A program made the translations under genes and the position numbers. From Vibrio sp. LaRot3 (lineage in GTDB: Bacteria; Pseudomonadota; Gammaproteobacteria; Enterobacterales; Vibrionaceae), in assembly GCF_027587025.1 (NCBI RefSeq), contig NZ_JAPPTI010000012.1, forward strand, positions 1 through 64,000: a stretch of DNA of 64,000 nt. Direction: 5' to 3'. Every line of letters begins with the position of its first letter. Position 1 is the stretch's first letter. This document shows, piece by piece, positions 17,778-26,850 of the stretch. A model generated the notes under the pieces. The model was not told the origin of the DNA, made no database searches, and saw only the letters and a list, made by a program, of their open reading frames with translations.

Positions 17778-18215
17778 CTAGCTTCGCTTTGAAACCAGCG
17801 CTTCTGCTGTTGCATCTTGAATCGACAAAAACAACGAGCGAATTTCACCAGTTGGAGTTCGCATAGGGTTAAGCGTAATGTTTTGGTACATATAATCCGC
17901 TTGCTGCGTTACTGGGCGTACATTTCGACACTTAAACAGGTAAGGTCTTTGCTGCCAAGTAATAAAGCTTCGGCAACCGAGATCATAAACGGGTTTGGTT
18001 TTTAGCTTAAACCACTCTTGAGGGATTTCAGGAAATAGTTCAAACAGAGACTTACCAATCGCATCATGAGCCTGAATGCCACTATGGTGGGTCATAAAGC
18101 CATTCCAAACTTGCACGTTGTGGTCTCTGTCTAATACGACTAGGCCAAGATCAACGTTTTGCACCATATCCACCATCCAGTGGAATTGCTCAAACTCTGC
18201 AGGAAGATTTAACAT
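17778..18215 (-). CDS. Single PAS-domain signalling protein
   Basis: The 145 residues make up essentially one PAS domain: MVQNVDLGLVVLDRDHNVQVWN, then IGKSLFELFPEI, and a C-terminal PTGEIRSLFLSIQDAT typical of PAS/PAC sensors. There is no output domain. Its ATG overlaps the stop of the upstream response regulator by one base (TAATG), so the two are translationally coupled and presumably act together. The ligand or cofactor is unknown; it could deliver a sensory input to the CheC-type regulator or to a partner kinase. Confidence 0.8.
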   Translation of the reverse strand: MLNLPAEFEQFHWMVDMVQNVDLGLVVLDRDHNVQVWNGFMTHHSGIQAHDAIGKSLFELFPEIPQEWFKLKTKPVYDLGCRSFITWQQRPYLFKCRNVRPVTQQADYMYQNITLNPMRTPTGEIRSLFLSIQDATAEALVSKRS

Positions 18216-19222
18216 TAGAAGTCCTCCATTAGGTAAGACAGCTTATTATCAAGCAGTGGTAATGACTCATCGACAAACATAAACAACAGATCGCAGCGGA
18301 TATCCGTACCATCTATGTTATAGCTCACTTCAAAGGTCATGGTTTTCTTAAACGACCCCGACGTTGACTGAATAACGGAATCAATCGAGATATGTTGGCC
18401 AAGCAATACCGGCGAGCTTTGGAAAAAACGAACTTCAGCTTGCTGACCTAAACCGTTAAGGAACGAGCCAACCAGAATGTTGGACACATCCATGAGAAGT
18501 TCAAGCTCTTCAAGCTCTTCGCTATCGGCAGGTACTTTCATCAGTTTCTTCAAATCAGAAACACTTGAATCACTTAGCAGAACCAGTGCCTCACCAGCAA
18601 TGCCTTCGCCACTAAAGCCCTGACACACACCAGAGACTTGGTCATTTTCAGCCAAATCACGAAGTGCCATATGAAGCTCGCTCACTTCAAAGATATTCAC
18701 GTTAGGTAATGGCAGATGTACAAACACATCAAAATGACGAGCAAGCGCATCAGCAGCTCGACCAATAGAAACGTTGGCCACTTCCATGTAGATATCACGG
18801 CGGCGCAGAGCAGGAATGTGAACGGGAGCAACCGCAACGGGCACTGCCGCCTTATCCGCAGGCTCCACTAGCTCACGTAAGACTTGCTTTAGCGCTTCTT
18901 TATCAATTGGCTTTTGAATAAACGCTTTTGCGCCGAGGCCCATCACACGTTCTTTGGCTTTTGGCTGAATATCACCCGAAACAACCACTACGTTGATTTG
19001 CAAGCCGCGCTTGTTAATTTCTTCTAATGTTCCAAAACCATCCAATTCCGGCATGGTCAAATCGAGGAACATCACTTTAAATTGATTCTTTTCCAGCTGC
19101 TCTAATGCATCAATACCATGAACGGCGAAGCTAATGTCGGCATTCAAAGTAGCAGGTAGAGAACGTGCCATCTGCTTGCGGGCAAGCGCAGAGTCATCAC
19201 AGATTAAAACGGGATAAGACAT
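18215..19222 (-). CDS. Response regulator with CheC-type phosphatase domain
   Basis: The 336-residue protein has an N-terminal receiver domain (LICDDSALARKQMARSL; phosphoacceptor in MFLDLTMPELDGFG; VVSGD; FIQKPID). It is followed by a CheC/CheX-like domain with the two phosphatase signatures in the form MEVANVSIGRAADALA (ExxN) and LMDVSNILVGSFLNGLG (DxxN). CheC proteins dephosphorylate CheY-P, so this looks like a soluble modulator of chemotaxis or another phosphorelay that is itself gated by phosphorylation. The frame is open to 19336, but the ATG at 19222, starting MSYPVLICDD, matches receiver domains. Confidence 0.88.
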   Translation of the reverse strand: MSYPVLICDDSALARKQMARSLPATLNADISFAVHGIDALEQLEKNQFKVMFLDLTMPELDGFGTLEEINKRGLQINVVVVSGDIQPKAKERVMGLGAKAFIQKPIDKEALKQVLRELVEPADKAAVPVAVAPVHIPALRRRDIYMEVANVSIGRAADALARHFDVFVHLPLPNVNIFEVSELHMALRDLAENDQVSGVCQGFSGEGIAGEALVLLSDSSVSDLKKLMKVPADSEELEELELLMDVSNILVGSFLNGLGQQAEVRFFQSSPVLLGQHISIDSVIQSTSGSFKKTMTFEVSYNIDGTDIRCDLLFMFVDESLPLLDNKLSYLMEDF

Positions 19223-19318
19223 CGGTTTACCTACTGCTATTTTGTCGTTATGAATAAACAAATTGTAACAGATAGTTATGGGGGCAGATACGGTTAAGTA
19301 GTATTTCTTTTTGGCTAC

Positions 19319-19348
19319 TAAAAAGCCAGTAGTCAATCACTACTGGCT
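19319..19348 (-). terminator. Terminator downstream of the TetR-family gene
   Basis: AGCCAGTAGT (19324-19333) pairs with ACTACTGGCT (19339-19348) around a 5-nt loop, followed on the minus strand by TTTTT. Confidence 0.8.
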
Positions 19349-19384
19349 CTCTATAGGGGGACTAAATTGCGCTGGAGCTTAAGG

Positions 19385-19846
19385 TTAAGCTGCCATACGA
19401 ATCAATGCCTTACCAATCAACCATTCAAGTTCTTTGCCGCTTTCAGCACCGAACTTCACTTCAACCGCTTTGTATAGGCGATCGATGCCTTTTGCTGCGA
19501 ATTCGTTCGCTTTCTCTGAAGTCACAATGTGGTGGAAAAGCAAACGCAGAATCGCAAGGAACTCTTCGTTATCTAGTGCTTTTACCCAGCTATCTGAAAA
19601 TGTTTTTAAGTCTGAGTCAAAGTCTAAGTGTTCAACGAACATTTTAAAGAAACGACCATCTAGTGCTGCACTAAAATCAGTTTTCTTTGGAAAGTGGTGA
19701 CTGATACCTGTTCTCGATACACCTGTCTGTTGGCTCAATGTTGTGTATGACATTTTGTCATAACCTAGACGAAGTAGCTGATCAACTACGGCGTCCATTA
19801 TTTTCTGAATCGTAATTTCGGTATCTTCTTTACTACGCTTTGGCAT
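19385..19846 (-). CDS. Short TetR-family transcriptional regulator
   Basis: The 153-residue protein has an N-terminal TetR helix-turn-helix: RLGYDKMSYTTLSQQTGVSRTGISHHFPKK, with the typical HHFPKK end of the recognition helix. The ligand domain is only about 100 residues, shorter than usual for TetR proteins (about 190-210 in total). The ligand is unknown. It is divergent from yfcZ across a 533-bp region containing two GAATG-N-CATTC palindromes that may be its operators. Confidence 0.8.
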   Translation of the reverse strand: MPKRSKEDTEITIQKIMDAVVDQLLRLGYDKMSYTTLSQQTGVSRTGISHHFPKKTDFSAALDGRFFKMFVEHLDFDSDLKTFSDSWVKALDNEEFLAILRLLFHHIVTSEKANEFAAKGIDRLYKAVEVKFGAESGKELEWLIGKALIRMAA

Positions 19847-20379
19847 GTTTAGGCTCTTCTCTTTGTAAATCCATCTAACTCATATGAGTCAAAGTAGAGA
19901 CTCGTTAAACTGTCGAATCTTTTATCTTTATATTAGATAGCCTTATAGGTGAGCTGCATGTATCGGTGCAGATCTTGGCCATCTTTCTTATTCGGTGAGA
20001 ATTCTACCACATTGATAACTCTCACAACGCGACAAATTGTAACTGGTCAACAGCATTCTCATAAATAATGCATAGGCACTACGAATGAAAATACGAGTCA
20101 TTCATGGCTATTTGTTATACTGAACAACAGATAATCTTATAAATGTAGCGTACTTACAACTAAGGGAATGGCATTCTGACACAAGAATGACATTCTGCAT
20201 TTAAGCAACATGAGCAAGATCACATTCGAAGCTCACAAAATTGCTCGCTACTACTGTCTTTTACAACATCATCGCAATACAACATGCCATTCTTACTCTA
20301 GCTTATATTGACTCGTTTTTATGGATTAAGTTCAAATATCTCGATAAAATAACAACAACTTTTGTAAGAGGATTTAGAA
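19847..20379. other. 533-bp regulatory region between the TetR gene and yfcZ
   Basis: No coding region is evident. The region is AT-rich and contains the paired GAATG-N-CATTC palindromes and scattered CATTC/GAATG half-sites, for example at 20083-20104. Confidence 0.5.
20166..20195. promoter_or_regulatory. Two tandem palindromes GAATG-N-CATTC, candidate TetR operators
   Basis: GAATGGCATTC (20166-20176) and GAATGACATTC (20185-20195) are both perfect 5-1-5 palindromes, each followed by TG. Their centres are 19 bp apart. They lie between a TetR-type repressor gene and the divergent yfcZ gene, the classic location for a TetR operator. Confidence 0.5.
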
Positions 20380-20676
20380 ATGAGTGAAGAATTAGAAGCT
20401 CAAGTATGTGAAGCATGTGGCTGCGCAGGTGAGATGGGTTTCATCATCAAAGAAGGTGATGATGTCGCTGAAGTGACCATTTTTGCTCAAGGCGAAGCAC
20501 TGCTAAACGCAGAGCTTGCTAAATACGTTGAGCTAGCAAAGCAAGTGTGTGCCAACGTAGAGTTTGAATCAACAGCGGTTGAAGCAGACTCAACAGAGCT
20601 AACCGCTCGCTTTAAGTTTGAAGTAAGTGCTGAAAAACTTATCTTCGAACTAAAAACACGCTCTCTAGCGCGCTAA
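20380..20676 (+). CDS. yfcZ: YfcZ/YiiS family protein
   Basis: The 98-residue cytoplasmic acidic protein has the N-terminal CEACGCAGEMGFIIKEGDD motif characteristic of the YfcZ/YiiS (DUF406) family, and a ferredoxin-like alpha/beta pattern in the remainder. The function of the family is unknown. The start is preceded by a good ribosome site (AGAGGA). A short GCGGGT/ACCCGC hairpin at 20686-20701 follows the gene and may terminate it. Confidence 0.88.
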   Translation: MSEELEAQVCEACGCAGEMGFIIKEGDDVAEVTIFAQGEALLNAELAKYVELAKQVCANVEFESTAVEADSTELTARFKFEVSAEKLIFELKTRSLAR

Positions 20677-20827
20677 TTCAAAGTGGCGGGTAATCACCCG
20701 CTACTTTACTCTCCGCCCAGCTCAACCCACTTCTGCTTCCACTTTATTTTATTCCTTTGCTTAACATGTTGACCTAGCCCAATCTGTTACCGATACTGTC
20801 GCGGTGTCTTCTTATTTGCCGTGTTAT

Positions 20828-21424
20828 ATGCTTAAAGCGATTTCATTAGCGCTCACTTTAATTGCCAGCTCTGCCAGTGCTCAGACGCTCGACTATTATC
20901 GTATGCTCAACCACCTCGATAACTACGGCAATCTCGACCTGCGCAATAAGCCTTATACCCAGTTAGCAGACGGTCTCATAGTGAAAGGCAACCTCAACAT
21001 AGCGAAAACCGCCATCAAGCGCTTGCCTAATGGACTGGAAGTGGAAGGCAGTTTAGATGCATCCAACAGCAGCTTGGAGAGAGTTGGCAAAGGAACCAAG
21101 ATAAAAGGTTTCGCCAATATGCTTGGTTCTCAAATCAAACGTTGGCCCGGTGGAATCCGAGTTGGAGGTTACTTAAACTTTACCGACACCCCCCTAGAGA
21201 AACTGCCTAATCGTCTGAGAGTGAAAGGGGATTTAAGCTTAATCCGTACGCCAATGACTGAGTTGCCAGAAGGCATTATCGTTGAAGGAAACTTATTCAT
21301 TGGTGGCTCCAATATCAAAACCTTCCCAGCGACAATGACGGTAGATGGGAACATTTTTCTTGGTGGCAACCGAATTGAAAAATGGCCTGAAAATCTAACT
21401 TTAGGCGGTGCAGTTGCACCTTAA
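20828..21424 (+). CDS. Exported protein of seven 20-residue repeats
   Basis: The 198-residue protein has a signal peptide MLKAISLALTLIASSASA (cleaved before QTL). The start at 20828 is chosen because the frame-extending ATG at 20804 adds a polar leader. The mature part is seven consecutive repeats of exactly 20 residues with consensus [LI]xVxGxLxxxxTxIxxLPxG, for example LIVKGNLNIAKTAIKRLPNG, IRVGGYLNFTDTPLEKLPNR and IIVEGNLFIGGSNIKTFPAT, ending LTLGGAVAP. The pattern suggests a beta-solenoid or leucine-rich-repeat-like coil, probably periplasmic. I know no function; a binding or scaffold role is inference. Confidence 0.75.
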   Translation: MLKAISLALTLIASSASAQTLDYYRMLNHLDNYGNLDLRNKPYTQLADGLIVKGNLNIAKTAIKRLPNGLEVEGSLDASNSSLERVGKGTKIKGFANMLGSQIKRWPGGIRVGGYLNFTDTPLEKLPNRLRVKGDLSLIRTPMTELPEGIIVEGNLFIGGSNIKTFPATMTVDGNIFLGGNRIEKWPENLTLGGAVAP

Positions 21425-21449
21425 TCGCTCGTTAAAAATAGAACAATAA

Positions 21450-21479
21450 GAAAAGAGCAGCGTTGTCGCTGCTCTTTTC
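21450..21479. terminator. Bidirectional terminator
   Basis: GAAAAGAGCAGCG and CGCTGCTCTTTTC pair over 13 bp around TTGT, between the convergent repeat-protein and acyltransferase genes. Confidence 0.9.
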
Positions 21480-21498
21480 GTTGTTCTCTAATGACAAA

Positions 21499-22599
21499 CT
21501 ATTGCTGATTCTTTACAGGGTTCGCATAGCTATCAATCAAGTACTGGTGCGCGCCTTGTGGCAACTGCGCTAATTTCTCATTGAGTACCGCGGTAACCTG
21601 AGGCCCTAGCGTTTCATCACCTGCAGCAAGTTGATTGATCGGGAAAAGCTTGTAGTTCTCGTGGATTTGGCGATCAATTTCTGCAGCTAGCTCTTCTGGT
21701 GTATCAAAACTTTGGTCAATAACATCACCAAAAGCGACATGCACTCGGCCTTTATCACCAATGATACCTTGGATAATGCTCTCGATGTCTTCAAATTCGC
21801 CTTTTTCATAACTACCATTCACCGCTTTTTCATACAGCTCATTCGCTTTGGCAATATCGCACGGGTCATTTTCATAAGAAATAGAGACTGGAACGATTCT
21901 TAGCGACTTAATGTAGTCAGGAAACGCCATTTTTTGTTTGCGTCCTTCGACGTGAAACATTTTCAAAATCGCAGGATCGGTAAAATCGTTGCCATCTTTC
22001 GCTCGACCTTCTTTTTGTGCAATCCAAATCGAGTTACCCGTATCAAGCGAGTGTTTGATGTAAGACGATAATGTGCCTAGCGCTTTCATCATTTCTCGTG
22101 GGCCTTTCGCTGAACGTTTAACGATGAAACTCTTGTTTAGCTTCATCAGTTCCGTGGCGCATGGCTTTTTCAGCAAGTTATCACCAATCGCGATACGAAC
22201 TGTTTTATGCTCTGTCTGATGAAGGCCGTAGTTCACTAATGCTGGGTCCATCGCAATGTCACGGTGGTTAGAAACAAACAGGTAGGAAGTCTGCTTATTT
22301 AACTTTTCCAAGCCGCTGTATACAACGCCTCTTGTTGTGCTATCTAACGTTTGCTGGAGGTATTTTTTCACCTCTAATTGAATTGCTTCAACCGAGTTTA
22401 ACTTGCTCCATTTGAATTTGAGATACACTTTTACAAGCGGCGTCATCATGCCTTTAAACCAAGGTGCATGGTTTGAAAAGCGGTGCTGAAGAATTGCATC
22501 GATAAATTCATCATCTTGAATCAATCGATCGATTGCCGCAGGGATCTCATCGTCGTTATACGGACGAATATCAATGTAAGGGTCGGTATTTACAGTCAT
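21499..22599 (-). CDS. PlsC-like acyltransferase
   Basis: The 366-residue protein has the glycerolipid acyltransferase motif I NHRDIAMDP (HxxxxD) in SYLFVSNHRDIAMDPAL and a motif III-like IAQKEGRAKDGNDFTDPA. This supports acyl transfer to a lysophospholipid or similar acceptor at the inner membrane, but the extra N-terminal 100 residues and C-terminus differ from typical 240-residue PlsC enzymes. No obvious membrane segments are seen, so it may bind membranes peripherally. It is monocistronic, with the terminator shared with the preceding convergent gene. The exact substrate is not deducible. Confidence 0.82.
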   Translation of the reverse strand: MTVNTDPYIDIRPYNDDEIPAAIDRLIQDDEFIDAILQHRFSNHAPWFKGMMTPLVKVYLKFKWSKLNSVEAIQLEVKKYLQQTLDSTTRGVVYSGLEKLNKQTSYLFVSNHRDIAMDPALVNYGLHQTEHKTVRIAIGDNLLKKPCATELMKLNKSFIVKRSAKGPREMMKALGTLSSYIKHSLDTGNSIWIAQKEGRAKDGNDFTDPAILKMFHVEGRKQKMAFPDYIKSLRIVPVSISYENDPCDIAKANELYEKAVNGSYEKGEFEDIESIIQGIIGDKGRVHVAFGDVIDQSFDTPEELAAEIDRQIHENYKLFPINQLAAGDETLGPQVTAVLNEKLAQLPQGAHQYLIDSYANPVKNQQ

Positions 22600-22778
22600 G
22601 TTTCACTAACTTAGGTTCGAATCGCCGCCATTCTACGCATAGAAGCCGCTCTTGACAGCTAAAGTGAGCACATTATTGATAAGGTCAGACCAGAATTCAC
22701 TGCCCCATCGCGGCTGACAATAGCTTTTTAATCCATTTAGCGGTAACCTTAGCGCCCCGAAAATGGCTGAGTTTTTCC

Positions 22779-23375
22779 ATGCACTACTCTATATCTCATC
22801 AGACAACAGAACATCACTTTTTATCAATCACTTCTCGTAAGAAATTGTTAAAACACACATTGCTCCGTGTTGAGCAAGGTATAGTGCTGGCAAGATTAGG
22901 TAAACAAGAGTATGCCATTGAAGCGGGTCAGAGCTTATGGCTACCCTTTGATAGTTTGACCGCACTGACATTTTTCCCGCAGACAAAAACCAGCACTGTT
23001 GAAGTGTCGTGCCGCGTAACTAAACCGTTACCTGCTAATGGCGGCTACGTTGGCTTAAATGAACTTACGACGGCACTGATGAACCGCTTAACAATATTAG
23101 ATGAGCATCAACATAAGCAGGCTTTATTAACTGTGATGCTGGATGAATTGGCGCAGCTCAAACCTAAACTTGAAAACAGCGCATTGACTCAACAAATCAA
23201 TGCTTGGTCGGTAAACCAACCTTCAAATCTAGCTAAAGATTGTCAACTGGTACTGCAATTACGTGAAGCGCGTAAGTGGCTGCTTTCAGGCAAAAAAGAA
23301 GACCAAGTCATCGAACAGTTGTTTGCAGGTGATAAAGCGGCTTATCAGTCACTTAAAAGCGCCATTTTAGGTTAA
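22779..23375 (+). CDS. Cupin-domain protein, AraC-like without a clear HTH
   Basis: The 198-residue protein begins with a short cupin-type sensing segment (LLRVEQGIVLARLGKQEYAIEAGQSLWLPFDSLTALTFFP), as in the N-terminus of AraC regulators. The C-terminal half (LQLREARKWLLSGKKEDQVIEQLFAGDKAAYQSLKSAI) looks like a shrunken AraC helix region, but I cannot see two full helix-turn-helix units. It could be a degenerate or atypical regulator. No partner gene is apparent. A terminator follows. Confidence 0.6.
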   Translation: MHYSISHQTTEHHFLSITSRKKLLKHTLLRVEQGIVLARLGKQEYAIEAGQSLWLPFDSLTALTFFPQTKTSTVEVSCRVTKPLPANGGYVGLNELTTALMNRLTILDEHQHKQALLTVMLDELAQLKPKLENSALTQQINAWSVNQPSNLAKDCQLVLQLREARKWLLSGKKEDQVIEQLFAGDKAAYQSLKSAILG

Positions 23376-23401
23376 CGGCTTAACTAACCTCACCTTTTAA
23401 A

Positions 23402-23439
23402 ACAACAAAGCCCAATCAACAGTGATTGGGCTTTGTTGT
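23402..23439. terminator. Bidirectional terminator
   Basis: ACAACAAAGCCCAATCA pairs with TGATTGGGCTTTGTTGT (17 bp, loop ACAG) between two convergent genes. Confidence 0.9.
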
Positions 23440-23471
23440 AATAAGCGCATCGATAAGACAAATCAGCGATG

Positions 23472-24830
23472 CTATTCACTCTCGGCAATAAACATCGCGC
23501 ATGTTCTGGCTGCAATGTGAAATTCTAACCGTTCACCTTCAACGACAAATCGCGTATCAGATAGACACTCTCGCCATTGGCCATTCGCCACAATAGAAAC
23601 CGTTTGAGGACGAACAGATTTGTTCAGCACTACAATTCCGTGTTTGCCTCGGGTGAAGACCAATAAATCATCAGATGCCTCCACTACTTTCATCGCACAA
23701 CCGTGCATCCGATTATGAAATGCAATCATCGCGGCTAATTTAGGATCTCGCCACATTGATAACCAACGAGGTTTACGCTCGCTATTCGTCATGCCACTGG
23801 TATCCAAATCACTATAAATCAGTGGCACACCGCCATCTCGTCCTAGAATAAAACCATAAGCCAACCATTCTTCGGCTTCTTCGAGCACTAGGTTCTCAAA
23901 GACCTGATTATTCGGTATGTCATGGGTGATAGCAAAGGTGACCGCTCGATGTTCTTCAAGAGCCTGACCTAAGCTATATGGGTCAATAAGGCTTTTGAAA
24001 CTGCCTTTGCTTTGCAACGCATCATACAGCGTTTGAAATAGTGGGAAATCATAAGCCCCCAACTGAGTCTGTTCTAAATAAGGCTGTAAGAAGGTGTCAT
24101 ATTCTTGTTTGGTTGCGCCGCCGTCGGTAATGATCTCACCAAAGATGTGAACATCTTTACACAGCTCATCAGCCCACACCTTAGTTAAGTGCTCTAGGCT
24201 CATGTGCTTAGCCGCATCAATTCTAAAACCCTTCACGCCAAGCTCTCTCAGTGCTTTGATGTAGTTTTGCTGCTGTAATACAACGTGTGCGTTATCTCTT
24301 AACGTCGGCAACCCCGGATCTTCTGGCCCACCTGTAATACGGCCATTTTGAACCTGCCATTTGTCCTGCCAATCCTCAATGCCAAAGGCTTCGACAAAGT
24401 CATCTTCTGTAAACAAAGGCTGACTTAAATCACCGAACAAACGCTGCTGCTGAAAGTATTCTGCATTCGATTGGTAAGTCATCATTTCTTGCTGGCTTGG
24501 GTATTGAAGATCGTCACGAAGATCCGACTCGTTCGCCATGTGGTTAAACACCACATCGACGTACACCTGAATGTCATGCTGGCTCAACTTGGCAATCATC
24601 GCCTTCAAATCTGTTAGATTACCCAGCTGATTATCGATCACTCGGTAATCTTGGGGCTGGTAACGCTGCCACCAGCGAGTCCCTGACGGCTGCTTTAACG
24701 ATTTCATCGGCGGAGATATCAAAACCGATTGGTATCCCAATTGACTAATTTCAGCAGCATACTGTGTCACCATTTGATATGGCCAATCAAATACATGCAA
24801 GATGACATTACTGCGTAGTGCGGACATCAT
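23472..24830 (-). CDS. Cytoplasmic alpha-amylase family (GH13) glycosidase
   Basis: The 452-residue protein has all four GH13 regions: DVVFNH (I), GFRIDAAKH with the nucleophile Asp (II), FGEII with the acid/base Glu (III), and FAITHDIPNN (IV). An all-beta C-terminal domain follows. There is no signal peptide, so it acts on internal glucans or imported maltodextrins. It should hydrolyse alpha-1,4-glucosidic bonds; product specificity is unknown. The ATG at 24827 is an equally good start. No maltose genes are nearby. Confidence 0.9.
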   Translation of the reverse strand: MMSALRSNVILHVFDWPYQMVTQYAAEISQLGYQSVLISPPMKSLKQPSGTRWWQRYQPQDYRVIDNQLGNLTDLKAMIAKLSQHDIQVYVDVVFNHMANESDLRDDLQYPSQQEMMTYQSNAEYFQQQRLFGDLSQPLFTEDDFVEAFGIEDWQDKWQVQNGRITGGPEDPGLPTLRDNAHVVLQQQNYIKALRELGVKGFRIDAAKHMSLEHLTKVWADELCKDVHIFGEIITDGGATKQEYDTFLQPYLEQTQLGAYDFPLFQTLYDALQSKGSFKSLIDPYSLGQALEEHRAVTFAITHDIPNNQVFENLVLEEAEEWLAYGFILGRDGGVPLIYSDLDTSGMTNSERKPRWLSMWRDPKLAAMIAFHNRMHGCAMKVVEASDDLLVFTRGKHGIVVLNKSVRPQTVSIVANGQWRECLSDTRFVVEGERLEFHIAARTCAMFIAESE

Positions 24831-25022
24831 AGTCTACTTCCTTCTCCTTAAATTCCGACTCAATACAGCCAACGTATTGTATTATAAGGAAGCGTACTCG
24901 GATTTGTTCAGCCTTTTAGAAATATTTAATGTAGTAGAAATCAGGCGTAGACCTCAGCCTTTAGTGATTGCAGTTGTTCTGAACGCTCTATATTCTCTAA
25001 GCTACCTCAACGAACTGAAGCT

Positions 25023-25961
25023 ATGACTATGAAAACTGAATTTAGCTACCCTATTGGTACGCCAGGTACACCTTGGACTGATACAGAACGTGCGCAATGG
25101 CGTGCTGAGCGTGTTATTCACCGTGAATACGGTGAGGAAGTGTTACCTAAAATCAAAGCATTAGCCGAGACATATACCATCGAGCAATATGGTGCCTTGT
25201 CCTACGACCCTGACCGATACCCGCTTTACTGCCTCAAATCTAAACAATGGCACGCCGATAAGCCTACAGTACTGATCACAGGCGGAGTTCACGGCTATGA
25301 AACCAGTGGTGTTCAAGGTGCTCTAGAGTTTGCTAAGCAGCGTATGGAACACTACAGCCAATATTTTAATATTGTTGTCGCTCCGTGTGTCAGCCCTTGG
25401 GGTTATGAAACCATTAACCGTTGGAATCCACTTGCCATTGACCCGAATCGCTCTTTTTACCCAGAGTCCCCCTCCCAAGAAGCAGCTTCATTACGCAAGC
25501 TCGTTGAGGGTTTAGGCGATGTACTAGTGCACTTCGATCTTCATGAAACCACAGATACTGATGAATCTGAGTTTCGCCCAGCACTTGCCGCGCGCGATGG
25601 TCAAACTTATATCGAAGAAAACATTCCAGACGGATTTTATACAGTAGGCGATAGCGAAAACCCTCAGCTCGATTTTCAAGCGGCCATCATTAGCTCAGTG
25701 GCAAACGTGACCCATATTGCGCCTGCCGATGAAAATGGCGAAATCATTGGTTCTGATGTGGTGCAAAACGGCGTTATTCTCTACCCAATGGTGAAATTGG
25801 GCTTATGCGGTGGCGTCACAAACTGCCTGTTCGGTACGACTACCGAGGTTTACCCTGACAGCCCTAAAGTAAGCGACGAAGAGTGTAACCAAGCGCAAGT
25901 TGCAGCGATCACTGGTGGCCTTGATTATGTATTAAGCCATCACTTAAACATTCAGCCATAA
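25023..25961 (+). CDS. M14-type metallopeptidase / AstE-AspA-like deacylase
   Basis: The 312-residue zinc hydrolase has the metal motif GGVHGYETSG (HxxE), a substrate-Arg region NRSFYPESP and the third ligand in HFDLHETTDT. The closest fold is the succinylglutamate desuccinylase/aspartoacylase branch of the M14 superfamily. There is no signal peptide, so it is cytoplasmic. A second ATG at 25029 is possible. It converges on an AraC gene with no gap. The substrate is unknown. Confidence 0.8.
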   Translation: MTMKTEFSYPIGTPGTPWTDTERAQWRAERVIHREYGEEVLPKIKALAETYTIEQYGALSYDPDRYPLYCLKSKQWHADKPTVLITGGVHGYETSGVQGALEFAKQRMEHYSQYFNIVVAPCVSPWGYETINRWNPLAIDPNRSFYPESPSQEAASLRKLVEGLGDVLVHFDLHETTDTDESEFRPALAARDGQTYIEENIPDGFYTVGDSENPQLDFQAAIISSVANVTHIAPADENGEIIGSDVVQNGVILYPMVKLGLCGGVTNCLFGTTTEVYPDSPKVSDEECNQAQVAAITGGLDYVLSHHLNIQP

Positions 25962-26753
25962 CTAGGCGAGTAGCTTACTTTTGTATTGTTCAGGAGTTTG
26001 ACCAGAATATTTCTTAAACATGGAGATAAAAGGGCTCGCTTGGTTATAACCCAAAGTAAGCGCAACATCTTTTACTGAGTGGCCCTTTTGCAATAAATCC
26101 ATCGAATATAAGTAACGAACCCTCAAGCGCCACTCGGTAAAACTCATACCAAGTTCCGTTTGGCAATGACGCGCTAAGGTTCTTTCTGTGGTATGAACTT
26201 TAGCCGCCCATTCGGATAAAGGCGTGCTGTCGGTCGGATCTTCTTCAACCGACGTTAAGATCGGCGCTAAGTACTTGTGATCGCTCGATGGCAAGAAATG
26301 GTGCTGTGTATCTCGGGTTGCCAATTGATCCAATAAAACTTGCACCAAGCGCTGGTCCGCTTCACTTTTCGCCACATTTACTTTTCGTGAACGAAAATCA
26401 TCAATAATCGCAGAAACAATAGGTGTGACTCGAATCAAGCTTGTTTTGGCAGGAAACTGCTTTGTAAGATGCCCTGCTATATTCAAAGAGCAGTAAGAAA
26501 GTGGCTTGCGGTTAAAACTGGTATGCATCACACCGGCTGGCACCCAAATAGCTAAATGAGGCGGTGCAAGAAAGCGCGTATCTTCCGCTTCCATTTCCAA
26601 AATACCGCCACTGATCAACTGTATTTGCCCCCATGGATGGCTATGAACGCGAGTCTCTGTATTCGACAGAAAAGCTTCGAAATTCATAAATACGTCAGAT
26701 GGTGCTTCATCAATTGATAATGATGGGTGGAGGTGTTTTGCTGATTTTCTCAA
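25962..26753 (-). CDS. AraC-family transcriptional regulator
   Basis: The 263-residue protein has an N-terminal cupin (HSHPWGQIQLISGGILEMEAEDTRFLAPPHLAIWVPAGVMH) and two C-terminal HTH units (LSEWAAKVHTTERTLARHCQTE; HSVKDVALTLGYNQASPFISMFKKYSGQTPEQYK). It is divergent from the DMT exporter gene that starts about 100 bp away, which is the most likely target; regulators of this YdeO/NimR-like type often control an adjacent exporter. The effector is unknown. Confidence 0.9.
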   Translation of the reverse strand: MRKSAKHLHPSLSIDEAPSDVFMNFEAFLSNTETRVHSHPWGQIQLISGGILEMEAEDTRFLAPPHLAIWVPAGVMHTSFNRKPLSYCSLNIAGHLTKQFPAKTSLIRVTPIVSAIIDDFRSRKVNVAKSEADQRLVQVLLDQLATRDTQHHFLPSSDHKYLAPILTSVEEDPTDSTPLSEWAAKVHTTERTLARHCQTELGMSFTEWRLRVRYLYSMDLLQKGHSVKDVALTLGYNQASPFISMFKKYSGQTPEQYKSKLLA

Positions 26754-26850
26754 ACTTGTCTTCCTAAAACGCGCAATGTCTTCCTAGAGATATTTGCAAT
26801 TATACAGACCTGCGACACTACACGCCATTATTGTTTGCGACGAGCTTCTC

